NCBI GenBank assembly: GCA_000720805.1 | Contig: JODI01000015.1 | Location: 66,517-130,516, forward strand | Origin: Streptomyces violaceoruber | GTDB lineage: Bacteria > Actinomycetota > Actinomycetes > Streptomycetales > Streptomycetaceae | DNA length: 64,000 bases | Direction of reading: 5' to 3' | In this document: positions 1-8,304 of the stretch, one piece after another | Numbering within the stretch: the stretch's first letter is position 1 | Layout: each line of letters begins with the position of its first letter | Position numbers and translations under genes: made by a program | The notes under the pieces: model-generated | What the model was told of the DNA's origin: nothing | The model's input: the letters and a program-made list of their open reading frames with translations, nothing else | Database searches by the model: none

Positions 1-662
1 ACGACGGTGCCGAGGCCGTGGCCAAGGAACTGCCCGCCGCTGGAGCCGTCGCACTCGACGTGGCGGACGCGGCGGCGGTCGACACCGCGGTCCAGGACGT
101 ACTGCACCGGCACGGGCGGCTCGACGTCCTGGTGCACGCGGCCGGGGTCGACGATCCCGAGGCCAAGGCGCGCATCGCGGACGCGCTGGTCGAGGGGCGA
201 CCTGTCGAGATGACCGGTTCCCTCGACGACGCCGCCTGGCGGCGTGTCATGCGGGTCAACCTGGACGGTACGTTCCATGTGCTGCGCGCCGCGGTGCGCG
301 CCATGGTCCCCTTCGGGGCCGGGTCGATCGTGGTGATCGGCTCGTCGTCGGCGTTCGACACCCCCGTCGGCTATCCCCACTACGCCGCGTCGAAAGCCGG
401 TGTGCACGCACTGTGTCAGGCGGTGGCCAAGGAGGTCGTCGCGTCCGGGATCCGCGTGAACGTGGTGGCTCCGGGGCCGACGGAGACGGGAATGGCGGCA
501 CGTACGCCCCAGGCGCTGCGTACCGGTTTCGCCGACCCGCGGGTGCGCCCGTACGCGACACCCGAGGAGATCGCCGACATCGCGCTCTTCCTGGCGAGCG
601 ATGCCGCGGCGAACCTGGTCGGCGCGGTGCTGCTCGCCAATGGCGGCCGGTTCACCGCCTGA
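1..662 (+). CDS. SDR-family oxidoreductase, 5'-truncated by window edge
   Basis: The reading frame is open from the first bases, so the start and the glycine-rich dinucleotide-binding motif lie outside the window. The visible part has the rest of a classical short-chain dehydrogenase: the 'HAAG' turn (classical NNAG), a catalytic Ser region (IGSSSAF), the Tyr-x3-Lys pair in HYAASKAG and the PGPTETGM loop. The C-terminus LLANGGRF is typical of the family. It probably oxidises a hydroxyacyl-CoA or alcohol intermediate, judging by the acyl-CoA enzymes that follow. An 88-bp gap with a promoter and operator separates it from the next gene, so the two are probably separate transcripts. The substrate cannot be read from sequence. 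Confidence 0.85.
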   Translation, partial: DGAEAVAKELPAAGAVALDVADAAAVDTAVQDVLHRHGRLDVLVHAAGVDDPEAKARIADALVEGRPVEMTGSLDDAAWRRVMRVNLDGTFHVLRAAVRAMVPFGAGSIVVIGSSSAFDTPVGYPHYAASKAGVHALCQAVAKEVVASGIRVNVVAPGPTETGMAARTPQALRTGFADPRVRPYATPEEIADIALFLASDAAANLVGAVLLANGGRFTA

Positions 663-686
663 GCGACATCAACCGGTGCGCAGGTC

Positions 687-734
687 TTGCCCGGCCGGAG
701 TCCTGTGCCTACGGTCAATGAATTGAGTTCAGTT
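687..734 (+). promoter_or_regulatory. Promoter plus TetR-type palindromic operator site 1
   Basis: A -35-like TTGCCC (687-692), 17-nt spacer and -10-like TACGGT (710-715) are followed by AATTGAGTTCAGTT (721-734). The latter matches the palindrome AACTGAATTCAGTT at 12 of 14 positions. The site is five bases beyond the -10, where a repressor would cover the transcription start. It lies 16 nt before the ACAD start at 751. Three similar sites occur at 4708, 14184 and 15043. Assignment to the TetR protein at 14250 is inference. Confidence 0.6.
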
Positions 735-750
735 TTGTGAGGAGTTTCCC

Positions 751-1914
751 ATGCCCCCTCGTCACCCCGAGATCGATCCCCACCTGCTGTCCGAAACGGA
801 CGAACAACGGCAGCTGCGCGCTGTCCTGCGGGATTTCTACACCGAGACCAGTGGTCCCGAGGAGGTCCGCAAGCATCTGGCCACCCCACGCGGTTACGAC
901 GAACCCCTCTGGGCGCGGCTCGCGGGCGAGATCGGGGTCCACGCACTGGCCGTTCCCGAGGAGTACGGCGGGTCGGGATTCACCTTCGCCGAACTGGCCG
1001 TTGCCCTGGAGGAATCGGGGCGTGCCCTGTCCTGCGCACCGCTGCTGCCCACGGTGGCCCTCGCGGCTCACGCCCTGCTGTACAGCGGCGACCGTACGGC
1101 AAGCGAGCGGTATCTGCCGCGGATCGCCGACGGCACGCTCACCGCGACCGTCGCCGGATTCCACGCGGAGGACCCTGACGAGTCGGACGAGCCCGGCGTC
1201 ACGGCTGAGCAGGGTGGTTCGGGCTGGGTGCTGCGCGGTCAGGCGGACTTCGTTCTCGACGGGGCCGGCGCGGATCTGATCCTCGTACGGGCCCAGACCC
1301 CCGCCGGACCGAGGCTGTTCGCCTGTGAGCCCAAGCCGGACTCCAGCCGGCGGACTCCGCGCCGGGTACTGGACGAGACGCGGCGCCAGGCGTTGGTGGA
1401 GTTCCGCGGGGCGCCGGCCACCCCGGTGGGCACGGCGGAGCGTACCGAGGAGACCGTCGCGGCGACGCTGGACACCGGGCGGGCCGCGCTGGTGGCCGAA
1501 CAGGTCGGCGGCAGCGGGCACGCCCTGGACGCCACGGTCGAGTTCGTCGCACAGCGCCACCAGTTCGGGCGGCCCGTCGGCTCCTTCCAGGCCGTCAAGC
1601 ACCGGCTGGCCGACGTCCTGGTCACGCTGGAGGCGGCACGTTCCGCGTCCGCGTACGCGACCGCCTGCGTCGCCGTCGCCTCGCCGCACCTGCCGGTGGC
1701 CGCCTGTGCCGCCGCCGCGGTCTGCTCGGAGAGCTTCCGGCTGGCGACGGCCGAGTACGTCCAGCTGCACGGCGGCATCGGCTTCACCTGGGAACATCCG
1801 GCCCATCTGTACGTGCGCCGCGCACGCGGCGGCGAAGCTCTCTTCGGCACGACGGACCGGCACCGCACCCGACTCGCGGAACTCATCGGCATCACCACCG
1901 GCTCCGCCGCCTGA
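751..1914 (+). CDS. Acyl-CoA dehydrogenase (FadE-like)
   Basis: This 387-residue protein has acyl-CoA dehydrogenase architecture: a helical N-terminal domain (EEYGGSGFTFAELAVAL near residue 70), a beta domain, and a C-terminal helical domain ending in the signature HGGIGFTWEHPAHLYVRRA. It should introduce an alpha,beta double bond into an acyl-CoA using FAD. It is somewhat divergent in the middle, as are ACADs that act on bulky or cyclic side chains, some of which work as heteromers. The start is ATG 751, with GAGGAG about 6 nt upstream and an operator before it. It leads into the flavoenzyme gene 71 bp downstream and is probably cotranscribed with it. Confidence 0.88.
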   Translation: MPPRHPEIDPHLLSETDEQRQLRAVLRDFYTETSGPEEVRKHLATPRGYDEPLWARLAGEIGVHALAVPEEYGGSGFTFAELAVALEESGRALSCAPLLPTVALAAHALLYSGDRTASERYLPRIADGTLTATVAGFHAEDPDESDEPGVTAEQGGSGWVLRGQADFVLDGAGADLILVRAQTPAGPRLFACEPKPDSSRRTPRRVLDETRRQALVEFRGAPATPVGTAERTEETVAATLDTGRAALVAEQVGGSGHALDATVEFVAQRHQFGRPVGSFQAVKHRLADVLVTLEAARSASAYATACVAVASPHLPVAACAAAAVCSESFRLATAEYVQLHGGIGFTWEHPAHLYVRRARGGEALFGTTDRHRTRLAELIGITTGSAA

Positions 1915-1920
1915 CCAGGC

Positions 1921-1980
1921 AGGAGGACGGACAAGAGGACGTCCAAGAGGATCACAAGAGGACGGACAAGGAGAGCCGCA
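1921..1980 (+). repeat. Degenerate 12-bp purine-rich tandem repeat in intercistronic gap
   Basis: About four imperfect copies of AAGAGGACGGAC fill most of the gap between the ACAD and flavoenzyme genes. The last copy runs into AAGGAG, the likely ribosome-binding site for the ATG at 1986. The repeats could offer several weak Shine-Dalgarno-like sequences or simply be slippage products. Confidence 0.6.
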
Positions 1981-1985
1981 GACGT

Positions 1986-3974
1986 ATGACGCCGACGCCA
2001 CGCACACCACTCGCCCTCGCCGCACCGTTCACCCTCGGCGGTCTCACCCTCCGCAACCGCCTCGTCGCGACCGCCCACGCCACCGCCGCCGTCAGCGACG
2101 GCGCCCCCACCGACGCCGATGCGGCCTACTGGCGACGGCTGGCCCAGGGCGGCGCCGGCATGGTGATTACCGGAGGCACCGCCGTGGCCCCCGAGTCGAC
2201 GCTGCCACAGCGCTACCTGACCGAAGCGTGGCGCCCCGAGATCAAGGACGCGGTGCGCCGCCGCGCCGAGGCCATCACGGACGAGGGCGCCGTGGCCGTC
2301 GCACAGCTCGTCCATCTCGGCCGGGAGACCCTGGGCGCCGGCACCTACTACGCGCCGGTCTCCGCCGCGGCCGTCCGCTCGCCCCGTGAGGCGACCGCGC
2401 CCCATCCGCTGAGCGCCGAACAAGTACGTCGTGTCGTCAAGGCGTTCCGTGTCTCCGCGGCGAACAGCGTGGAGGCCGGATTTCATGGTGTGGAACTGCA
2501 CGCCGGGCACGGCTACCTGCTCGCCCAGTTCCTCTCCCGGGCCAACAACACCCGCGACGACGAGTACGGCGACCGCATCGCCCTGCTCACCCAGGTGATC
2601 GAGGCCATCCGCGCCGAGATCGGGGAACTCCCCATCGGCGTACGGGTGTCGGTGGAGCCCGGCGAGAACTCCGGACTCGGCCTGGACGACCTGACCGAGC
2701 TGCTGCCGCGGCTGTACGCCGCCTCGCCCTTCGCGTACGTCAACGTCACCACCGGCGTCCGCAACACCTATGTCCCGGGCATGGCCACCACTCACCCGCC
2801 GCTGCTGGCGTCCGTGGCCCGGCTGCGCTCGGCGGTCGCACTGCCGCTCCTTGTCAGCCAGGGCTTCCGGTCGGTGGCCGAGATCGAACGGGCGCTGGGC
2901 ACGGGGGCCGATCTGGTCGGTATGGCCCGGCCGTTCATGGCCGACCCCGACTTCGCCCGCAAGGTGATCGCGGGCGACGAGCGAGCCGTACGGCCGTGCA
3001 CGGGCTGCAATGAGGGCTGTCGGACCTTCGAGCCCACCGGGTCGTGCTCGGTGAACCCAGAGCTGGGCCCAAAGGGAGCCGCCGCCCGCCCGGCCGCCGC
3101 GCTGCCGCTCACCCGCCCGGCCGCCGCGCTGCCGCTCACCCGGACGGGCGGGCACAGCGGCGCTGTCGCCGTCCTGGGAGCGGGCCCCGCCGGCATGGAG
3201 TGCGCGCTGGCGCTTGCCCGCTCCGGCGCCGAGGTGACCGTGTTCGACACGGCTCGGCAGGCCGGCGGTCAGGCGTGCCTGGCATCCCTCGCCCCGCACC
3301 GTCCCGGTTGGCAGAAGTTCGTCGACTACCAGCGCGAGCAACTCTCTGCCTTCGGCGTGCGCGTGCTCCTGGGCACCTCGCCGGGGCCGGACGACCTGGC
3401 GGCGCACGCCCAGATCGTGCTCGCCACCGGCGCGAGGGAGGAGCCGGTCTCCGTGCCCGGCGAGCTTCGGAGCCTCACGAGTTCCGCATTCCTGCGCCGG
3501 TACGCGGACGTCGTACCGGACGCGCCCGTCGTCGCCGTCCTCGACGACGGCTTCGGCTGGTGGCAGGGCATCAGTGCCGTGGAGAGCGCGCTGGCGGCCG
3601 GCGCCAGGGAGGTCATCCTCATCACCCCCGGCACCGGTTTCGCCAACGGTCTGTCACCGGAGAACCGCACCCAGTTGCTGAACCGGCTCACCGGCGCGCC
3701 GCTGCGCGTCGTCGCGATGAGCACCGTGACCTCGACGACCGCCGACGGGGCGCGCCTGCGCCGTGTCCTGGACGGCCAGGAGTCACGCCTCGCCGCCGAC
3801 GTCCTGGTCACCGTCGGCGAACGCCGCCCCCGCCGCCCCGACTTCACCCCGGCCGCCCACCAGGCGGTCCACGCGATCGGCGACTGCGTCGTGCCGCGCC
3901 GCGTCGCACACGCCGTCGCGGAGGGACGCGCGGCAGCCGAGGCCTTGACCACACGGACCACGGGGTTGCTGTGA
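1986..3974 (+). CDS. 2,4-dienoyl-CoA reductase-like FMN/FAD/Fe-S oxidoreductase
   Basis: This 662-residue protein has the layout of the NADH:flavin oxidoreductase/dienoyl-CoA reductase family. An old-yellow-enzyme TIM barrel (about 1-330, with HLGRE and VELHAGHGYLLAQFLS) is followed by a Cys cluster (PCTGCNEGC, then GSCSVNP) expected to hold a 4Fe-4S centre. A Rossmann FAD/NAD domain begins near residue 397 (VLGAGPAGMECALALA). Such enzymes reduce conjugated double bonds of enoyl-CoAs or cyclic enones. The linker between Fe-S and FAD domains contains an exact 27-bp duplication (3087-3140). The ATG at 1986 has AAGGAG upstream. The family is also seen in steroid and bile-acid degradation, so the substrate is open. 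Confidence 0.85.
   Translation: MTPTPRTPLALAAPFTLGGLTLRNRLVATAHATAAVSDGAPTDADAAYWRRLAQGGAGMVITGGTAVAPESTLPQRYLTEAWRPEIKDAVRRRAEAITDEGAVAVAQLVHLGRETLGAGTYYAPVSAAAVRSPREATAPHPLSAEQVRRVVKAFRVSAANSVEAGFHGVELHAGHGYLLAQFLSRANNTRDDEYGDRIALLTQVIEAIRAEIGELPIGVRVSVEPGENSGLGLDDLTELLPRLYAASPFAYVNVTTGVRNTYVPGMATTHPPLLASVARLRSAVALPLLVSQGFRSVAEIERALGTGADLVGMARPFMADPDFARKVIAGDERAVRPCTGCNEGCRTFEPTGSCSVNPELGPKGAAARPAAALPLTRPAAALPLTRTGGHSGAVAVLGAGPAGMECALALARSGAEVTVFDTARQAGGQACLASLAPHRPGWQKFVDYQREQLSAFGVRVLLGTSPGPDDLAAHAQIVLATGAREEPVSVPGELRSLTSSAFLRRYADVVPDAPVVAVLDDGFGWWQGISAVESALAAGAREVILITPGTGFANGLSPENRTQLLNRLTGAPLRVVAMSTVTSTTADGARLRRVLDGQESRLAADVLVTVGERRPRRPDFTPAAHQAVHAIGDCVVPRRVAHAVAEGRAAAEALTTRTTGLL
3087..3140 (+). 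repeat. 27-bp in-frame tandem duplication in flavoenzyme linker
   Basis: Two identical adjacent 27-bp units (3087-3113, 3114-3140) duplicate nine residues rich in Ala, Leu and Pro in the linker before the FAD domain. The reading frame is kept. The identity of the copies suggests a recent duplication. Confidence 0.9.
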
Positions 3975-4050
3975 CGATCCGCGTCCCGCCGGACACGGGT
4001 TCGTCCCGCAGCCGAAGCGGTGGGGGGCCGAGCAGACGTACGGGATCTTG

Positions 4051-4200
4051 ATGCCGCACCGGCGCCTGGTCCGCGACTACGAACACCGCCCGACCTCCTC
4101 CGCGTCCCGTGTACACGGGGAGTTGCCCCAGGTCATGGCCCGGCGGCTCACCGGCGCGAACACTCCCACCTGGCGCGAGAGGCAGGAGATGACCGCGTGA
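4051..4200 (+). pseudogene. C-terminal remnant of an IS5-like transposase
   Basis: The 49-residue frame contains RRLVRDYEHRPTS followed later by VMARRLTG and TPTWR. This is the usual C-terminal pattern of IS5-type DDE transposases in Streptomyces (R-x-V-R-D-Y-E-R-x-P, then M-x-R-R-L). No catalytic DDE core is present upstream, and no clear terminal repeats were seen. It marks an old insertion between two operons of the island. The family assignment is by eye. Confidence 0.45.
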
Positions 4201-4676
4201 ACATCCCGCCCCTCGCCCCGCTCGGCATCCAGGAAGACACCGCACGGGCCCTGGCCGATGACCTCCGCGGTCTGGGTGGCGATCAGGAGCCGGCGTTCGG
4301 CGAAACGGTCGGTTCCCCGACCGCCGCTCACCTCAAGCACCGGCTCGACCCGCGCCCCCCGCTCGTCGGGCAGGTCGGTCTTGCGGGGCGTGGGCTCGCT
4401 CGCGGCGACCGGCCCGGCGCACCCGTGGCCGCCTACTGGCCGGGATGCCGTCTTGTCGCGCTTTCAGGTGACGGCACATCGCCTATGCCATCGCATATCG
4501 CCCCCTGAGGGCGGGGGTCGCCTTGGCCGGCCTCCGCACCGATACGGGATTGCAGGAGTGCAGGCTCGCGACCAGGGTGGCCCGGCCCGCGCGGTGCCGC
4601 AACGTCCGCGATGCCCGAGCGGGCCCACTTGTCGAAAGCGGATTTGAATCAGGTTCGGTTTGATTGATCGCAGGGG

Positions 4677-4721
4677 TTGACATGGTTGCTCCACGCTTAC
4701 AGACTCGTAATGAATTCAGTT
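4677..4721 (+). promoter_or_regulatory. Promoter plus TetR-type palindromic operator site 2
   Basis: A perfect -35 TTGACA (4677-4682), 17-nt spacer and weak -10 CAGACT (4700-4705) precede TAATGAATTCAGTT (4708-4721), 12 of 14 matches to AACTGAATTCAGTT. The operator starts two bases after the -10. Its position argues that translation of the next gene starts at 4749 and not upstream. Confidence 0.6.
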
Positions 4722-4748
4722 CAGTTCGGGTTCCGAAGGGGTTGGAAG

Positions 4749-5537
4749 ATGGCAGTGGAAGACGAGATCCAGTTCGAGCGTGACGGCCATGTCGCCCGCG
4801 TCTGGCTCAACCGCCCGTGGAAGAAGAACTGTGTCACCGTGCCGATCCTGAACCGGCTCGACGAGATCATCACGGAGGTCGACGAGGACCCTGAGCTGCG
4901 AGTCCTGGTGGTGCGCGGCCGCGGCGGCACCTTCTGCTCGGGCTTCGACCTCGACAGCCTGAAGGCGGAGTACGTCGGCAAGTCGAACGCGATCGACGTC
5001 GCGGTGAAGTCCGCGAAGGTGTGCGACCGCCTCTACTCGATGAAGACCCCCTCGGTCGCCGTCCTGGAGGGCTACGTCACCGCCGGCGGCTTCGAGATCA
5101 TGATCTCCTGCGACTTCGCCATCTCCGCGGACGACGCCAAGATCGGCGACTTCCACATCCGCCGCGCGCTGTTCGGCGGGGCAGGCCCGATCTACCGGGT
5201 GCCGCGCATGATCGGCATCCGCAAGACCAAGGAGCTGATGCTCACCGGCAAGCTTCTGTCCGGCATCGAGGCCGCCGAGTTCGGACTGATCAACAAGTCC
5301 GCCCCGGCCGACAAGCTGGACGCGACGGTCGACGACTTCATCGGGGACCTCGTCGACAAGAGCCCCTTCATGATGTGGCTCACGAAGATGACGATCGACC
5401 GCAGCCTGGACGCCGACACCCAGTCGCTGATGGTGATGGAGCACCTCGCCGTGGGCGTGGCCCTCAACTCCGAGGACGCGAACGAAGGTGTGTCGGCGTT
5501 CCTGGAGAAGCGTGAACCCAAGTGGACGGGGCGCTGA
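4749..5537 (+). CDS. Enoyl-CoA hydratase/isomerase family protein
   Basis: This 262-residue crotonase-fold protein has the oxyanion-hole segments GRGGTFCSGFDLDSL (near 57) and GYVTAGGFEIMISCDFAI (near 106). The canonical hydratase glutamates are not obvious: the segment normally carrying PE-x-x-x-G reads DFHIRRALFGGAGPIYRVPR. It may therefore be an isomerase, hydrolase or ring-opening member rather than a simple hydratase. ATG 4749 was chosen because the operator lies just upstream and the sequence aligns from MAVEDEIQFERDGHVARV. The stop overlaps the GTG that could start the following DUF35 gene, so the two are translationally close. Confidence 0.85.
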   Translation: MAVEDEIQFERDGHVARVWLNRPWKKNCVTVPILNRLDEIITEVDEDPELRVLVVRGRGGTFCSGFDLDSLKAEYVGKSNAIDVAVKSAKVCDRLYSMKTPSVAVLEGYVTAGGFEIMISCDFAISADDAKIGDFHIRRALFGGAGPIYRVPRMIGIRKTKELMLTGKLLSGIEAAEFGLINKSAPADKLDATVDDFIGDLVDKSPFMMWLTKMTIDRSLDADTQSLMVMEHLAVGVALNSEDANEGVSAFLEKREPKWTGR

Positions 5538-5542
5538 TCCGG

Positions 5543-5941
5543 ATGGCCACGGATCCGCGGAGTCCGGCCGTCGCCGTCGGGCTCCAGGGCTCACGCTGCC
5601 GCTCCGGCTGCGCGGTGACGGCCTACCCCGCGGAGGGCACGTGCCCGCGCTGCGGGGGACCGGCCGAGCCGGCGGTCCTCACGGGCACGGGCACCCTGTG
5701 GACCTGGACGGTGCAGCGGTACGCCCCCAAGTCGCCGCCCTATCAGGCCCCGCCCGGCGGCTTCGAGCCGTTCGCGCTCGGCTACGTCGAGCTGGCGGAG
5801 GGCGTGCGGGTGGCCGCCGTACTCGAAGTCGACATCCGCGAGGGCCTGGACGGCATCCGTATCGGCATGCCTGTCACGGTGACCGCGGGCCACGGCGTCC
5901 CGCGGGCCAGGCCCATGACCCCCGGCGAGGAGGACTCATGA
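5543..5941 (+). CDS. DUF35 Zn-ribbon/OB-fold acyl-CoA-associated protein
   Basis: This protein has about 132 residues. The N-terminus shows a zinc ribbon (Cys-x3-Cys, then CPRCGG) and the rest an OB-fold ending in MPVTV, the usual DUF35 layout. Such proteins partner thiolase-fold enzymes; the best-known case is the DUF35 part of ChsH2 with the Ltp2 aldolase in steroid side-chain cleavage. It overlaps the following thiolase by ATGA, which supports a complex. ATG 5543 is preferred, but GTG 5522 inside the previous gene would add seven residues. Confidence 0.8.
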   Translation: MATDPRSPAVAVGLQGSRCRSGCAVTAYPAEGTCPRCGGPAEPAVLTGTGTLWTWTVQRYAPKSPPYQAPPGGFEPFALGYVELAEGVRVAAVLEVDIREGLDGIRIGMPVTVTAGHGVPRARPMTPGEEDS

Positions 5942-7083
5942 GTGCCGACGTCCTGATCTGCGGCGCCGGGCGCACACCGTTCGGCCGGTCGGAGGCGAGC
6001 GGCCGGCAACTTGCCGTCGGCGCGGTGAACGCCGCGCTGGCGGACGCCGGGATCGAGTGGTCGCGCGTGCGGGCCGCCTTCGGCGGCAGTGACAGCGCCG
6101 GCCTCGCCGACACGCTGGTGGCCCAACTCGGCCTGACCGGGGTGCCGTTCGTCAACGTCAAGAACGGCTGCGCCACCGGCGGCAGCGCGCTGGTCTCCGC
6201 CGTGAACGCGATCCGCTCCGGCATGGCGGACGTCGTCCTCGCCGTCGGCTTCGACAAACACCCGCGCGGCGCCTTCGACCCGCGGCCCGAGGACTGGGGG
6301 CTGGGAGCGGAGTACGGCAGCGACGGACTGATGGTCACCACCCAGTTCTTCGGCCTGAAGATCCAGCGCTACATGCACGACCACGGCATCACGCCGCGGA
6401 CCCTCGCCCTGGTCGCCGAGAAGGCGTACCGCAACGGCGGCCTGACCCCCGAGGCATGGCGCCGCAAGCCGGTGGACGCGGACGAGATCCTCGACTCCGG
6501 CATGGTCAGCGATCCGCTGACCCGCTACATGTTCTGCTCCCCGGGAGCGGGCGCGGCCGCCCTGGTGCTGTGCTCACCCGAAGCCGCACGCAGCCTGGAG
6601 GGCGAGCCGGTCACCCTGCGCTCGGCGGCCGTACGCACGCGGCGCTTCGGCTCGTTCGAGGTGTTCAGCCCCTGGATCCCCGGGGGCCCGCTCACCAGCG
6701 TCAGCCGTGATGCCTCGGCCGCCGCCTTCGAGGAGGCCGGGATCGGGCCGGGCGACGTCGACGTCTGCCAGCTCCAGGACACCGAGAGCGGCGCCGAGGT
6801 CATGCACATGGCCGAGTGCGGGTTCTGCGAGGACGGCGAGCAGGAGCGCCTGGTCGCCTCCGGTGCGACCGGGATCGGCGGGAGGCTGCCGGTCAACACC
6901 GACGGCGGCTGCATCGCCAACGGCGAACCCATCGGAGCCTCCGGGCTGCGCCAGGTCTACGAGATCGTCCAGCAACTGCGCGGACGCGCCGGCGAGCGGC
7001 AGGTCCCCGGTGAGCCCAGGGTCGGCTTCACGCACGTGTACGGCGCCCCGGGCGTGAGCGCCTGCACCGTGCTGTCCCGCTGA
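5938..7083 (+). CDS. SCP-x/lipid-transfer-type thiolase (possible retro-aldolase partner of DUF35)
   Basis: This 381-residue thiolase-fold protein keeps the nucleophile region (KNGCATGGSALVSAVNAI near residue 80) and a C-terminal Cys (PGVSACTVLS). The canonical catalytic GHP motif reads NGEPIGASG, so the histidine is a glutamate. Together with the ATGA-coupled DUF35 gene this points to a non-canonical thiolase, perhaps a carbon-carbon lyase acting on a beta-hydroxyacyl-CoA as Ltp2 does. That function is inference; a degradative thiolase remains possible. It is followed directly by an ACAD. Confidence 0.82.
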   Translation: MSADVLICGAGRTPFGRSEASGRQLAVGAVNAALADAGIEWSRVRAAFGGSDSAGLADTLVAQLGLTGVPFVNVKNGCATGGSALVSAVNAIRSGMADVVLAVGFDKHPRGAFDPRPEDWGLGAEYGSDGLMVTTQFFGLKIQRYMHDHGITPRTLALVAEKAYRNGGLTPEAWRRKPVDADEILDSGMVSDPLTRYMFCSPGAGAAALVLCSPEAARSLEGEPVTLRSAAVRTRRFGSFEVFSPWIPGGPLTSVSRDASAAAFEEAGIGPGDVDVCQLQDTESGAEVMHMAECGFCEDGEQERLVASGATGIGGRLPVNTDGGCIANGEPIGASGLRQVYEIVQQLRGRAGERQVPGEPRVGFTHVYGAPGVSACTVLSR

Positions 7084-7101
7084 ATGGAGGTGGAGGAAGA
7101 G

Positions 7102-8304
7102 ATGAGCGCCATCCCGGAACCCGAGGAGTTCCGTGCCCAGGCACGGAAGTGGCTGGCCACGGTCGCCCGGCCGCGCGCCGCCGACGGTGCGTGGGGCAGT
7201 GGCTCCGACTCCGTCGCCGTCTTCGAGAACTGGACCGAGGAGCAGGAGCGCGAGCACACCGCCCGCATCCAGGAGTGGGAACGCACCCGCCACGACCAGG
7301 GGTGGGGCGCACTCAACTGGCAGGAGGCGTACGGGGGACGCGGGCTGCCCGCGTACTACGAGCAGCTCTACCGCACCGAAGAGGCTGCCTTCGACGTGCC
7401 GCACCGCACCGAGGTCTTCCCGGTGACACAGCAACTCGTCGCCCCCGCGATCGGCATCTGGGGCACCGAGGAGCAGAAGGAGCGCTGGTTGCGGCCCATG
7501 CTGCGCACCGACGAACTGGCCTGTCAGCTGTTCTCGGAGACCGAGGCCGGCTCCGACCTCGCCGCGGTGCGCACCAAGGCGGTGCGCGACGGTGACAGCT
7601 GGGTGCTGCGGGGGCACAAGGTGTGGACCTCCGGGGCGCGCGTGGCGACCTGGGGCGTGGCGGTGTGCCGTACCGATCCGGACGTACGCAAGCACGCCGG
7701 CATCACCGTCTTCCTGGTACGCATGGACGCGCCGGGCGTGACCGTACGGCCCATCCAGCAGATGACGGGCGGCACCAGCTTCAACGAGGTCTACCTCGAC
7801 GGCGTGGTGGTGCCCGACACCGACCGGCTCGGGCCGGTCGGCGAGGGCTGGCGGGTCACGCTCAGTGTGCTGGCCGCCGAACGGCTCGACTCCGGCAACC
7901 TCGGCCTGGACAACGCCGACCGGGCGGTGGAACTCGCCCGGAACCTGCCCCGCCCGCTCACCGGCAGTGAACAGCAGCGGGTCGCCGACCTCTACCTCCG
8001 CACCCTTGTCCAGCGGCTCATCGGACTGCGGGTGACCGCCGCCCTGGTCGCCGGACGCGAGCCCGGCGCGGAAGCCTCGGTCGGCAAGCTCTACGCCACC
8101 GAGACCATGCGACGCACCAGCGATCTGGTGGCCGAGCTGCTGGGGCCGCGCCTCGTCGCCGACACGGGGGAGTGGGGCACGTACGCCTGGACGGAACACC
8201 TGCTGGGCGCCCCCGGCTACAGCATCGCGGGCGGCACCGACGAGATCCAGCACAACATCCTCGCCGAACGCGTGCTCGGCCTGCCGAAGGAGCCCGTCCG
8301 ATGA
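7102..8304 (+). CDS. Acyl-CoA dehydrogenase
   Basis: This 400-residue ACAD begins with a helical domain, then CQLFSETEAGSDLAAVRTKAV (substrate/FAD loop) and GHKVWTSGA, and ends with the signature GGTDEIQHNILAERVLGLP. Unlike the ACAD at 751 it is a full, conventional member. The ATG at 7102 is chosen over the ATG at 7084 because the purine-rich GGAGGTGGAGGAAGAG just upstream serves it as ribosome-binding site. Its stop overlaps the start of the APH kinase (ATGA), so ACAD and kinase are translationally coupled. Confidence 0.88.
   Translation: MSAIPEPEEFRAQARKWLATVARPRAADGAWGSGSDSVAVFENWTEEQEREHTARIQEWERTRHDQGWGALNWQEAYGGRGLPAYYEQLYRTEEAAFDVPHRTEVFPVTQQLVAPAIGIWGTEEQKERWLRPMLRTDELACQLFSETEAGSDLAAVRTKAVRDGDSWVLRGHKVWTSGARVATWGVAVCRTDPDVRKHAGITVFLVRMDAPGVTVRPIQQMTGGTSFNEVYLDGVVVPDTDRLGPVGEGWRVTLSVLAAERLDSGNLGLDNADRAVELARNLPRPLTGSEQQRVADLYLRTLVQRLIGLRVTAALVAGREPGAEASVGKLYATETMRRTSDLVAELLGPRLVADTGEWGTYAWTEHLLGAPGYSIAGGTDEIQHNILAERVLGLPKEPVR

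Larger units (their letters stand above)
3975..4748. other. 774-bp gap with a transposase relic and a promoter, no intact gene
   Basis: After the flavoenzyme stop the DNA holds a short transposase-like tail (4051-4200), then about 450 bp in which no reading frame on either strand looks convincing, then a promoter and operator for the gene at 4749. Short frames here lack family resemblance and a ribosome-binding site. Confidence 0.6.

Noticed and set aside
1239..3407. Long minus-strand open frame of 722 codons opposite the ACAD and flavoenzyme genes
   Set aside because: It overlaps two well-supported genes, has no family motifs, no ribosome-binding site and arises from high-GC third-position bias.
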